This document shows, in pieces, positions 44,326 to 54,122 of a stretch of 64,000 nucleotides of DNA. Every line of letters begins with the position of its first letter. Positions within the stretch are counted from its first letter, which is position 1. A model generated the notes under the pieces. That model did not search any database. It saw only the letters and a program-made list of their open reading frames with translations, and was not told the origin of the DNA. The DNA is taken from contig NC_092673.1 in the NCBI RefSeq assembly GCF_964355755.1, positions 13,211,001 through 13,275,000 of the forward strand, written 5' to 3'. Both the position numbers and the translations under genes were made by a program. Source of the stretch: Antedon mediterranea (lineage: Eukaryota > Echinodermata > Crinoidea > Comatulida > Antedonidae).

Positions 44326-45525
44326 AATGCCATTTTAAGTATATGTTTTTCGAATCAATCCGTTCTAACGAATTAGTAATTTGTAAAAAATGTCCATGGT
44401 TAATGTTTACTGCTGAGTTAGAAGGTATAATCAAATTGTGAGTTTCTAATAAATAAAGAAAAGGCAAAAAAAATGTGGTCAGATATGGGCCGTAAAAATT
44501 TAGCAAGGTATAAAATTAACGTTTATATATTGATATTTAGGTAAAGTAAAATATAACTATTTTTTGATTGCCTAAAAGAGATAAAAAGAGTTATAAAATA
44601 AAGAATTCTGTGGTGAATTATACTTACATTGTAAGGATTGAAAAATGTGCAAGAGTGTATAACATCAAGAGAGCGTACAAAACTTTGCAAGTATGTGGCT
44701 GTTGAACTCTCATTTACCAAAATCAGATCTTGGAATTTCATCAATGAAACAACTTTTTTGGTGTTTGGCCAAAGGTCTTCATACATTTTGAACAAAGATT
44801 CCTTTGTGAAGTTATCCTTTAAAGGAGAAAGAGCGGGACGCATAGCATCAGCTATAAACATTGGTTTCTGTATTATCTCTTTGTGGCCCAACTCGTTTAC
44901 TATTCTAAATATGTTTTCTTTTGACACTATCTTTCTGCAATCATGCCTGATTACAGAGACTTTAAATGTGTCGCCAATTGTCAGTCGGTGAAAAAAATCT
45001 TGCCAGAACTGTGTAAGAGCATCTTTAAATACACCACTCCCAGAACCTGCCTCGATATCTCCGTTTGGTAAAATCATGTGAAAGGCCGAGTGCATATTCA
45101 TAATGTTTTCATTTGTGAAAACGTTTATCATGTCTTCTATAACAAAGCTTCTCCGGATAAGAACTACTTCAACAACTTCATTAGGAATTGTATCATCTAA
45201 GTGAATTGTGTTATCATCTTAGTTGGGGTGTCTGGTTGCTGAAGACGAGACTGTGGAGATTGTGGAATTTCAATGTTAGTGGCAATATCAATAAATGGAA
45301 AGTCAAACAAATTACTAATCCGCTTGAACGGATTCCTAATTTATTTGAACAGATTATTAATCTGTTTAAACAAATTAGTATTTCGAAACGGATTAGTAAT
45401 CCGTTCAAACAAATCACAACATATACTTTAAATGGCACTTGTTGTATATGTTGCAATTCGTTTGAACGGATTACTAATTCTTTAGAACGGATTACGTTTG
45501 AAAAAAATATACTTAAAATGGCATT
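44326..45525. mobile_element. 1.2 kb unit with about 60-base terminal inverted repeats
   Basis: The left end (44326-44390) reads AATGCCATTTTAAGTATATG, TTTTTCGAAT, AATCCGTTCTAACGAATTAG. The complement of the right end (45465-45525) reads AATGCCATTTTAAGTATATT, TTTTTCAAAC, AATCCGTTCTAAAGAATTAG. Inside the right end an extra, shorter end-like copy (ATATACTTTAAATGGCA, 45421-45437) and several AACGGATTA palindromes lie in tandem. The unit encloses a HECT-like exon. The target-site duplication is not clear. Probably a DNA transposon or MITE-like derivative. Confidence 0.65.
44628..45218 (-). pseudogene. HECT-like domain exon
   Basis: Open frame from 45218 to a strong donor (AAT/GTAAGTAT) at 44628/44627. 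It reads NEVVEVVLIRRSFVIEDMIN, NMHSAFHMILPNGDIEAGSG, SGVFKDALTQFWQDFFHRLT, FKVSVIRHDCRK, NELGHKEIIQKPMFIADAM, STATYLQSFVRSLD. The EAGSGSG-V-x-DAL-x2-FW-x2-F and (V/P)-x-(L/I)RHD pattern is the N-lobe of a HECT-like domain found in many uncharacterised invertebrate and fish proteins related to G2E3-type ligases (memory). The catalytic-Cys lobe of a real HECT ligase is not seen, so ubiquitin ligase activity is unlikely from this piece. Upstream, an in-frame stop at 45219 and a shifted phase hint at decay. No following exon could be recognised. Confidence 0.55.
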
Positions 45526-46992
45526 GTAGTACAGATGTGTTTTTTAGTAATTGCACTTTATTGGCACATTGCTTCAACCACAAGTAACCATAAAGGTGAT
45601 TACATTGAGTTGCTATGCTTGTTAAGGCACATAACTTTGTAACAGATGTTGCGTTGGTAAATATTAAACATGTCTTCATTTTCCAAGGAGAAGTTGTTGG
45701 TCAATGCCGTGCTCTGTGTTACTTTTTTATTGACAAATTGCCCCCAATTTTTCTTTTCATTTTATTTTGTTTTGATCTTGGCCTAGTTAATAAGAGAGAT
45801 TTAGGAGATAACACGTCAAACATTTGAATGTATGTAGATTGAAAACATACGCTGTTTGTTTGACTATGTCCAAGGGAACCTCTTGAATGGCAGCTATTGT
45901 TATATGTTCTCTGGATGAATGTTTCCCTTCTCTTCTCGTACATTGATAGATAATAATTTTTTAAAAGTTGTACTCTAAATTTGCAACCTTGTACTTTTTG
46001 TCTTTTTCCTTTATCTTTTTGCCGCATATAGGCGACATAACTCCAAAATTGCATGTTTGTGAAATTCCATAGTTACTGAGGGTGAAAAAATATGAATACA
46101 GAATAGTTTGTGAAGCTGCAGTAATATTACACTACAACAACCAAAATAATTGTGCTTAAATTGAGGCTTAGGTAATATATATAGGTAAAATATTTCTTAC
46201 AAAAAACGCTGCTCGACATTTTAAAATTAATCATTGTTCTTTCTTCAGATATATTTATGATTAATTATTAAAATAATGTCCTTTAATCGCAAAAATACAT
46301 ACAAATCAAAGATAGTTCTTTAATTATGATTCACATGACCATTTAAAATTGTCAATTTTAAACTTTAGTGTGCTGTGTGTGTGTGACCTCAACCTGTTGG
46401 CATGCAACTGAATACCCTCTAGAGACAACGTGACTTCACGTAAATTCTTCCCAGTCTGTTGATTCGCGTCGACCAATCAAAGGGCAAGAATCCAAAATCG
46501 TTCAACCGTGAGCCCTTATATACTCTCTTTTTCCAGACGTTTTTTGGGTCCAGCAGCTGGGATCTATAAATTATAGTCAAGTTTACAAAGTCGCAAAACT
46601 GTTTCCGTTTTTTAGTTTTTATATTACCTTGTTTTGTTTATTATCTTCATGAAACACATGTGTGTAAAAACATGGTTCTACAACAATAGACTTCACGAAC
46701 CTTCGGCGAAAGTACAAGAAGTGAATTCAAAGTTCGCGCGACCTGCGAGCTCGCGACGTCTGCTATCAAAGTGCGGTAAAAGAAAATTAAGGCCGTGCTA
46801 GTTCTTGGAAATTTAACCATTATCGGAAACCGATGTGTCCACTAGAACCCGCCACAACAAATACCACAGCATGAATTTATTCTTGTTCTGTCCTGAACAA
46901 ATGAAAATGATGGATATAACTAATGACAGCATTACTGCCTTTAGCTATTGACATTCCTTCGTCAATCAAGTAATTAACTTGCTGGGGAATAC
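45526..46992. other. No confident gene
   Basis: About 1.5 kb. Plus and minus frames at 45615-45827 and 45719-46054 are low in information. A patch near 46430-46580 is less AT-rich and has a CCTTATATACTC word that could be a TATA box, but no gene starts after it. Confidence 0.4.
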
Positions 46993-47358
46993 TCTAACAA
47001 GCTACTCCAAATAAGCCACACTTCCGGGGAAAAAGAAAATACATTGGGCCAGGTTGCATGAGGTTACAGGGTAATGCATCTGTTGTGCGAAATCAAATAA
47101 GTAGTGTATACTTACCTGTCTGCTGCAATGTGGAGTCTTACCTACGTTTACATTACCACCCACCATCTGTTTTGCATCTGCAATCATCTGGTTGTACATG
47201 GTTCTCTCCTGTTGAACCTGCTTCAGATGATCCTCTTGTAATTTAAGCTTTTGTGCATCGGGTAAATTAGCAGACTTTATGATTAAATTGTTGTCCAGCA
47301 GAGGTCTGTCATTGGTTTGGCACGTACGATATGGGGGCACAGCTGATTCCAGAGCTTT
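46993..47358 (-). pseudogene. Transposon-protein exon (HYP...PRKCGLFGV type)
   Basis: The exon opens after TACTTTTAG at 47358 and reads KALESAVPPYRTCQTNDRPL, AQKLKLQEDHLKQVQQERTM, YNQMIADAKQMVGG, then HYLFDFAQQMHYP. After a shift of phase it continues NLMQPGPMYFLFPRKCGLFG, VAC and a stop. The FDFAQQ-x-HYP then QPGP-x-YF-x3-PRKCG-x-FGV signature belongs to a widespread transposon-encoded family of cnidarians, echinoderms and fish (memory). One frameshift near 47060 separates the two halves. The domain that should follow (LHxDNC region) is absent. Confidence 0.6.
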
Positions 47359-48131
47359 CTAAAAGTACTGCATTTTGCCTTTCTGCATCCTGGATATCAA
47401 AATAATATTTTATATAATAGAAAATTGCAATTTTAATATGATAACAAGATATTTTGGATCACTAATGTTGGGATGGATCAGTCATTGACTGATATATTTT
47501 GCTAAAAATTTGTGTTGCACTTACCTTGACTCTTTCATTTTTGCTCCAAACACTACTTTTAGTTTCAGTACACGTATCCGCGACTACAGACACAGGTAAT
47601 ATAGGATTACTGCGCGTTCGTGACACGCTTGGCTACGCTCTGTTATGAAATGTATTTTTTGCCGGAATTTTTGCACGGAATAACCCTATTTAAAGCACTG
47701 ATTTCACTCCAATTAGATTTCCCGAGATAAAAGTAAGTAACTGAATTTATTTATTATAACCTATTTTCAAAAATGTGCATGAAAAATGAATTATATTTAA
47801 TTTAAATCTAAATACCTTACTTAAAAGAAAAATTCCTGATCAGAAATTATAAACATTACTTTTCGTATTTCAAGTAAGGTTTATATTAAATTTCAATGCC
47901 TACCACTTCAAAATTGCTACGTTAGGAATGTGCAATAATTATATATATATTTATTTATTTACGTTTCTTCCGATGTATAATGTGAGTTCATATGCCTATA
48001 TGATTAACATGTTTAATGGCATATTATGCATTAGACTTTTTTTAGATACAAAATGTTTTTGTTGACATTTATTTTTAACATGGTATAATAGATAACAATT
48101 TTTAAAATAATTGCTAAATTTAATTTTACAG
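47359..48131. other. No gene recognised
   Basis: AT-rich sequence. The last bases form a good 3' splice site for the next feature (TTTAATTTTACAG). Confidence 0.5.
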
Positions 48132-48412
48132 ATATGGAAAAACATAAAACAATCTTAAAAACTCTCTGCATGGTGTGCAGGACAAAAATGAGTAAGGATG
48201 ATGCATGTGCCAAATTAGTGGAGCAGTACTCTGAACAACTTGGTGTTGACAGAGATGATATTGATAAAAATATACATCCAACTTCTTTTTGTCATCTCTG
48301 CTTCACCAAGTATGTTTCACAGAAAAAAAACTGCTCCACTAAACCCATGGCTTCCAAACAAGCGAACTGGAACTTGTGAGATTTGCAAGTTAATTTTTAA
48401 CATTGTTGTTTA
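48132..48412 (+). pseudogene. Exon resembling the RAG1 N-terminal zinc-binding region
   Basis: The exon follows TTTAATTTTACAG and reads TLCMVCRTKMSKDDACAKLV, EQYSEQLGVDRDDIDKN, IHPTSFCHLCFTKYVSQ. After a +1 shift near 48340 it reads NPWLPNKRTGTCEICKLIF. This order (C-x2-C, about 35 residues, IHPT-x-FCH-x-C, then W-x-P...C-x-IC) parallels the zinc-binding part of the RAG1 N-terminal region that precedes its RING. Some mobile elements (N-RAG-TP type in molluscs, and relatives) also encode a RAG1-like N-terminus, so a transposon origin is more likely than a host RAG1 gene. It lies on the opposite strand to most neighbours. No RAG1 catalytic core or RAG2 was found in the window. Confidence 0.6.
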
Positions 48413-48645
48413 GATAAAACAATTATATTTATATTTTTATAGTTTGTAAATTTAATATTGTGTTTATCGACCTAAATTGTTTAATCATCGACCTAAATTG
48501 TTTAATCTATTGCGAGAATGCCAATGGGGATATTTCATCAATGAAAACGCATCTTGGCTTGAGTGGGTTGAGGACACGGTACGGTTACAGTATGTAATAT
48601 AAAATAATTAATTACAGTTGCACTGCTTTAAGAGAACAGTATTAT
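48413..48645. other. AT-rich spacer
   Basis: Contains the short direct repeat CGACCTAAATTGTTTAATC (48470s and 48490s). No gene. Confidence 0.45.
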
Positions 48646-49025
48646 TAATTTCTTTTTTCAAAAATATTGAAATCCCGCAAAAATCCCGCCCAATATTCCG
48701 ATCTTTAAACGGGATTCTAATCAGGATTATCGGCAAAACAAACTTGATATTTAGCGGGATTTTAGCCGGGATCCGCCAAGAATCAGGATCGGGAACGGGA
48801 TTTTTTAAAGTGAAGTTTAGACGGGATTTCAGCCGGTATCCGGTCCCGGTGGGGAAAAATGTTCGGTATTTCCGTTCCCGACCGGGATCATGTCAAGAAT
48901 CCTGCTCATGAGCGGGATTTTTTTTAGTTATATATAGACGGGATTTTAGTAGGATTTCAGCCGGGATCCCGTTCCGACGGGATGTATGGATTTCCGCTGT
49001 CAACTGGGATCCCGGCAAATGGCCG
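48646..49025. repeat. Degenerate CGGGATTTTAGC repeat
   Basis: Many copies of CGGGATTT, AGCCGGGATCC and CCGGT-type words in both orientations over about 380 bases. A related scrap occurs at 51660-51695 (GGTCGGGATACCGG). It is much more GC-rich than the surroundings. The open frame 48618-48911 is a by-product. Confidence 0.65.
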
Positions 49026-49592
49026 AGACTTTTAATTGGTTATTATGAAAGGACTAGATGCAAAAAAAACCAATTCAATTAATTAACAAACAAAAAGTGA
49101 TCACACTGAAATATCATAAACAAACAAAGTTTATTATCTTTCTTTTTTTTTTTTCAGATTTTATATTTTTTGTTACGAATTGCCCGAATCTTATCATTTA
49201 ATTTTTTTACTACTTGGTCCCAGACTTTTTCAACTTCTTCGACAAGATAGACGTTGAACAGGTAGCCTGAAAATAAAATATAGACAAATTTAGTTTATTT
49301 GAATAATAATAACAGCATCACATTAAAAAATATATATATATAAATATATATATACGCCTACGGTGGTACGATATTTTTTATAGAATGTTTGTTTTTATTT
49401 TTGTATCATTATTCTATTTCACAATACCATTATTCAGTTGTTTTAGCAATGTTAAAGTTGACTAACAAAGTTAATTGATTAATAATGTTGATTTTACTAA
49501 CAATCGTACGTTTCTATTGTAAATAAAAATTAGAACTATATGCTTATTAATATTTTTAAATAGTATAATTTAATTTGTAAAAACAATAACAT
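49026..49592. other. AT-rich spacer
   Basis: No coding sequence recognised. A TA microsatellite lies at 49330-49355. Confidence 0.45.
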
Positions 49593-50368
49593 TCAATACT
49601 GGCGATGATGATAACTGTCCTGGGATAAACCCAGTTGTTTTTTATGTGATCTTTTGATGACTTCTTTCATTTTAGCAAATGCATTATATGAACAAAATTT
49701 GGGTATGTATTTCATTGCATAACAAACGTACTCACTTTGTAATGCCTTTCTTTTTGCTTCGTCCATCTGTATGTTTCCCTTCCCGTGACCATAAATTGTT
49801 AACTTGTTGTAGCATTGATCTTTAGTAATTACTAATTCAAGTGTGGATAACGCCAGTTTTTCAATGTTGTTTGCAAACATTTCGCATCGTTTAAGCGATT
49901 CCCTCTCAACCTTAACCCCATACTTGGCGTTACCCAAATATGTCATATCTGTTAATAGTAAAAACCAACATTCTCAAGGTTTATAGAGGAACACACAATA
50001 AGAAATAATATTGATATTGCCATTGACTGTATCCGCCAACATGCACATGTGCTCATAACTTTGAAGACAAGAATGTAAATTGTATAGTGAATTATCTTTG
50101 CGCACACATATTATAGATGTAGCGAACTGGATGTAATTTTTTTTTTAAATACACTTACCATCTAAAGAGTTTTCGTTCTCCATGGCACTTTTGATGAGCA
50201 GAAGAGTAGGAGTTGATGGCAGATGAAGAGTAGGAGGTGGTGATGGCGGAAGAAGAGAAGAAGGAGATTGTTGGGGCAGAAGGGGAGCATGAGGTGGTGG
50301 TGGAATTAGAGAGGGTAGGAGGGAAGAGGCGATGTCGGAGGGAAGAGGCGATGTCGGAGATTTTATGC
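49593..50368 (-). CDS. Two-exon gene end, possibly BEN-domain protein
   Basis: Exon 1 (50368-50159) follows TTTATTTCAAG and ends DG/GTAAGT. It is Pro/Ser/Leu-rich (SLLPSLIPPPPHAPLLPQQS) with a small tandem duplication at its start, and closes with SAMENENSLD. Exon 2 (49948-49593) follows TATTAACAG. The phases fit exactly: G plus AT gives Asp, then MTYLGNAKYGVKVERE. Exon 2 continues SLKRCEMFANNIEKLALSTL, ELVITKDQCYNKLTIYGHGK, MDEAKRKALQSEYVCYAMKY and ends with a stop. The helical pattern around NIEKLALSTLEL...KLTIYG-x-GKG...DEAKRKAL recalls a BEN domain, a DNA- and protein-binding module of chromatin regulators and some mobile or viral proteins. I cannot confirm this. Intact splice sites and the absence of stops make this one of the better gene candidates in the window. 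Confidence 0.5.
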
Positions 50369-50910
50369 CTTGAAATAAATAGAAAGAATAAATATAAATT
50401 ATGTAAAAACTACTCGATCCTTCAGTATTATCCAATTTTGTGAAAAGAAAGTTGCAGTTAAAAATAAAATAATCAGACCTATGCGGAACCAAGGTTGCAA
50501 AGATACAAAGATGCAAAGAATTTTACCGATTATATATAAGTCTCCAGTTGGGTGCTGTTTGGTGAATTATTATTATTATTATATTTCATAAATTAAATAT
50601 ATAAAACCCCTATACATGGAATGTACCATTTTCCGGAATATAGTTTTTTTTTGACAGTTTAAATTTAACTATAATATAAATGAATTCTAGAGATATTTCA
50701 CACATGTTTCTGTAGGCTAGGCGCATATCTCTCTATCCGACGCCGCAGTGTATATGATGAAGGCACCGTTATTAAAACGTTTGTATACACAATGTTTAGG
50801 CTGATACAATCATCGAAATTACGATGTGGTGGTAACATTTTTCCTATTAATAATAATGATATTAATAATAATAGATATTAAATAATATTAAATAATAATA
50901 ATAATAATAC
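50369..50910. other. Probable intron or flank
   Basis: AT-rich sequence with a TAA/TTA microsatellite (50855-50908). No coding sequence. Confidence 0.4.
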
Positions 50911-50997
50911 TTCATCTCTACACATCTTCTTGTTTTTGTTGCGGATTTTCTCCAACAACTCCTTGCGTCTTTCCCATGTATGTTCTTTGTCGGAGAC
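50911..50997 (-). CDS. Possible upstream exon
   Basis: After AACAGTTTCAG the frame reads VSDKEHTWERRKELLEKIRN, KNKKMCRDE and meets a GTATTA donor-like word. The charged, helical content is protein-like. The phase does not match the exon at 50368, so an intervening exon or a different donor would be needed if it belongs to the same gene. Confidence 0.35.
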
Positions 50998-51074
50998 CTG
51001 AAACTGTTTAAGCCTGTATGTAAATAATTTGACTAGGCCTACATGTATATTAATATGGGCTTTGCTATTACCGT

Positions 51075-51300
51075 ATTTATTTGAATAAACGCCCCGCTTT
51101 GAATAAACGATGTTAATTATTATAATTTGTCCATATCTAGGAGGTATTTATTTGATTACACTATACTTTTGCCATATTACACCCACACAAATAAACTCCT
51201 CCCAAACAATAAACTCCCCGGTATTTATTTGATTACACTATACATGTTCCATTACACCCAAACAAATAAACGCCTCCCACAAATTTTTCGGAGACCCAAA
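51075..51300. repeat. Tandem repeat with TTTATTTGATTACAC and AATAAACGCC words
   Basis: GGTATTTATTTGATTACACT recurs at about 51143 and 51221. CAAATAAACTCCTCCCA and CAAATAAACGCCTCCCA occur at about 51190 and 51262, giving a period near 75. Related words (TTGAATAAACGCCCC) lie at 51080-51110. Looks like a decayed short-period repeat or transposon end. Confidence 0.6.
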
Positions 51301-52079
51301 ATTGTGTACATACTACATGCTTGAGCAGTCGCAGCCAATCAGCGTTGAGTAATTTAATGACGTCATTATTTTTTCTGAGTTGAGCCTCTATCCTTTTTCC
51401 AAACTAATTGCCAATCAGCGTCGAGCATTTCACTGACTTATTATTAGTTTTTAAAACTTTTCTCAAAAAACAACTTACCATCACATTTTTGACCAACTTC
51501 TCAAATTCTGAGCCGCTTTATATGTCTAAAAATGCTTTTTTCATTGTTGAGTCTAAATATAAAATAAATATAATGTTGAATACATCAGAATCGTATAAAA
51601 GCCAATATATGTCACACTGAAAACATATTTGATTAATTATATTGTTAAAACTACAATCACGGTCGGGATACCGGTCATCCCGACCGGGATTGCCAAACTA
51701 GCTTAAGTATTATTTAATATTATCAAAAAAAAGGAAGAATAGCCTCTAGGTCTAGCTAGGCTAAGGCCTATTTATTTTAAATCGATAATAAAATATTTTG
51801 GTCCATAAACAGAGCATGTAGCCAAGGCTAACCTACATAATAGGCCTAGTCTGGGGAACTAGAACTCCTACCTCCAGTTCTTCCAATCACACCTTCCTGG
51901 ATCCCAAATCCAGGGCATCTCGCTTTAACAATAGTGCCGACAGTTAATGGCACTTTACTGATGATAGCTGACAGCAGCTAATCGGTGGGATTCAAAACAA
52001 ATCTCATCGTGATGTCGCTAAATATAAAAAATACAATTTCGAGAAAAAATCCATAATTTCCATGAATTTATTATTTATG
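51301..52079. other. No gene recognised
   Basis: Contains two copies of the phrase CCAATCAGCGT (about 51335 and 51410) and a fragment of the CGGGAT repeat at 51660-51695. No coding sequence. Confidence 0.45.
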
Positions 52080-52665
52080 GGGGAGTGAATTATAAAAAGG
52101 AGACGGGAAGATACTGACGATGGAAACCGGTTAAAGCATAAACAAACAAAGAATAACCAAAGAACATGTATTTTCTGTTCAGCGGTTGGAACAAGTAAAC
52201 TACATGAATGTGCAACTTTGAACATGGACATCAATTTAAGAAAGATTGTGTGTCATTGAGTCCTTTTGCCAAGATATCTGAAGGCAATGTCATAGCAATA
52301 GAAGCCAAGTATCACCTTGAATGTCAACAACTTACAGAAACCTCTACAGTCTACAGAAGTTTAAACATTTCTAGTACAACACGTACATGTACTGAGCAAG
52401 AAATACTTGAAGCCTAAGCATTTACAGAACTAGTTTTTCATATTGAAAATTGTGTAGTTACCTTAATACTCGTTTTTAATGAAGTTATGAGAAAGCTGTG
52501 GAAGCTCGAGATATTAAGGACGATGTTTTGTCAATGGCAAAGGCTGCAAAAATTAGAAATGAATACACTGAACCCCCCCCCCCCCCCTTTTACATTTGAA
52601 GTTTCTTGTGTCAATGCTGCTTTACGGACACCACTGTTTCAGTCTATGCAATCACGATTAACTAA
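52080..52665 (+). pseudogene. Transposon-protein remnant (IAIEAKYH type)
   Basis: Three phases together read RTCIFCSAVGTSKLHECATL, NMDINLR, then SPFAKISEGNVIAIEAKYHL, ECQQL, then AFTELVFHIEN, then YEKAVEARDIKDDVLSMAKA. The pattern CxFC-x6-LHE-x-(A/S)T-x3-D-x2-(V/L)R, then (V/I)AIEAKYH-x2-C, then AF-x-ELV-x-(Y/H)IE marks the start of a transposon-associated protein family common in fish and invertebrates (memory). At least three frameshifts make it non-functional. A C-run at 52567-52585 interrupts the tail. Confidence 0.6.
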
Positions 52666-54122
52666 GTAGGACGCCCTCAGTTTTCAAATCGTGATTTAAG
52701 TAAACATGCTTGTTTACCTTTAACTTTAAAATGACCAATGATAGGGGTTATTCTCGAAAAATAATTTATTATTCATGAGTTATGTTCCAAGGATATTTAA
52801 ATTTCACGAGAAACCCGTCACATTTTAATAAACGTATTACAAGCATGGGTTTTTCGGTGGAGAAGGTAGGAGCATATTTTTTCACTGAAATTCAGAAAAT
52901 TTTCATCTGCAATTTTAATTAAGGACATTAAAATAATCCGAAATAATTAAGGGGGCTGGTGTACATCTTGTATGGAATTAACTCTGATATTTTAACGTTA
53001 AAAAAAATGCGATGTAGTGTTCTGTAGTTTTCGAGCTATGACATTATTTGCATTGCTACCAGGTAGAGGCCCATTTGGGTTTTATGATATAAAATGTACT
53101 ACTGTACTTGGTAACATTTTATATCATAAAATTAAAACCCTACCACAACCTGGCGATACCGGGCGTAGATGACCGACCACACTGATCATTTTAATTCTAC
53201 ATGTATGTTATATATTTTATGTTTATGTACATGTATGACTAACAATTTCTTACCAAATGTTGTTTTTCTACGCTTTGGCTGCCTGGCCTCATTCTGGATA
53301 ATTGGAATTGTTCAAGTGAAGCGACTCTTCATTATGGACCGGTTCTTTTTCACCTTATACACTGACAAACCTTCTACGTTTATTGAAAACCGCATGAATG
53401 CCTTCTCCACCCTGCTCTCCTAAGAGGCCCAGACCATAATTCCACCTGCAGAGTTGTTCTACTACATGGAATTTCAACAAGTGGAGTTTTAGTGAAACCA
53501 GAGTGGATACTGATCTGTAAGCCGTCATGAATTTCTTGATCTGATGTCTGTATATGGTAACAGTTTATTCAATCATTCAGTCCTACATATTGTTGGAAGA
53601 TCGTAGATTGTATATTATGCGATAAATATTATTTAATAAATTTTTGATATAATATTATTATTATTATATTAATAAAAATATATTTGTTAGTATAAATTAT
53701 AAAAATATAGATATAAGGAAGAAAAGCAAAGAGAATATACTAAAGGAAATTTAGGCGATCTTGTCAAAGATCAAGCGCCTTCAGCCTTCCACGTTTTGAT
53801 ATTCAATACTTGACCTGACGTGGTTCCACAATATCTTTATATGAAAATGGTAGAGTGGATAGAAATATTAATTAATTTAAATTTAAAATGTTTACCTTAA
53901 ACTGGTTTTGAACTGAATCGGTTGATGTCTTATCGTTGTATGTATGATTTGGTTTGGTTTAAATTATGTTCAATAAAAGTGCGTATGCGTATAGAATGAA
54001 ATGCTCGCGTTACGACGCGTGTAATGTTGTTTATATCGTATAATAGATAAAGGATGAAAAATAGAAGGTATGATGGTAGAAAAATAAAAAAGTAGTTTAG
54101 GATGTAGAAATAGGAAATCATT
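52666..54122. other. No gene recognised
   Basis: AT-rich sequence. The only structure is the inverted repeat at 53080-53131. Open frames at 53169-53423 (plus) and 53930-54121 (minus) lack domain-like composition. Confidence 0.5.
53080..53131. repeat. Perfect 18-base inverted repeat
   Basis: TTTTATGATATAAAATGT (53080-53097) is the exact complement of 53114-53131, with a 16-base loop. Sequence just outside still pairs loosely (GGGT and ACCC), so the ends of a small MITE or hairpin element are possible. Confidence 0.75.

Noticed and set aside
48132-48412. A host RAG1 gene
   Set aside because: Only the N-terminal zinc-like exon is present, it carries a frameshift, and neither a catalytic core nor a RAG2-like neighbour is visible.
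48646-49025. Telomere-like GGGATTT repeats
   Set aside because: The words are irregular, in both orientations and embedded in CGGGATCC phrases; animal telomeres use regular TTAGGG.
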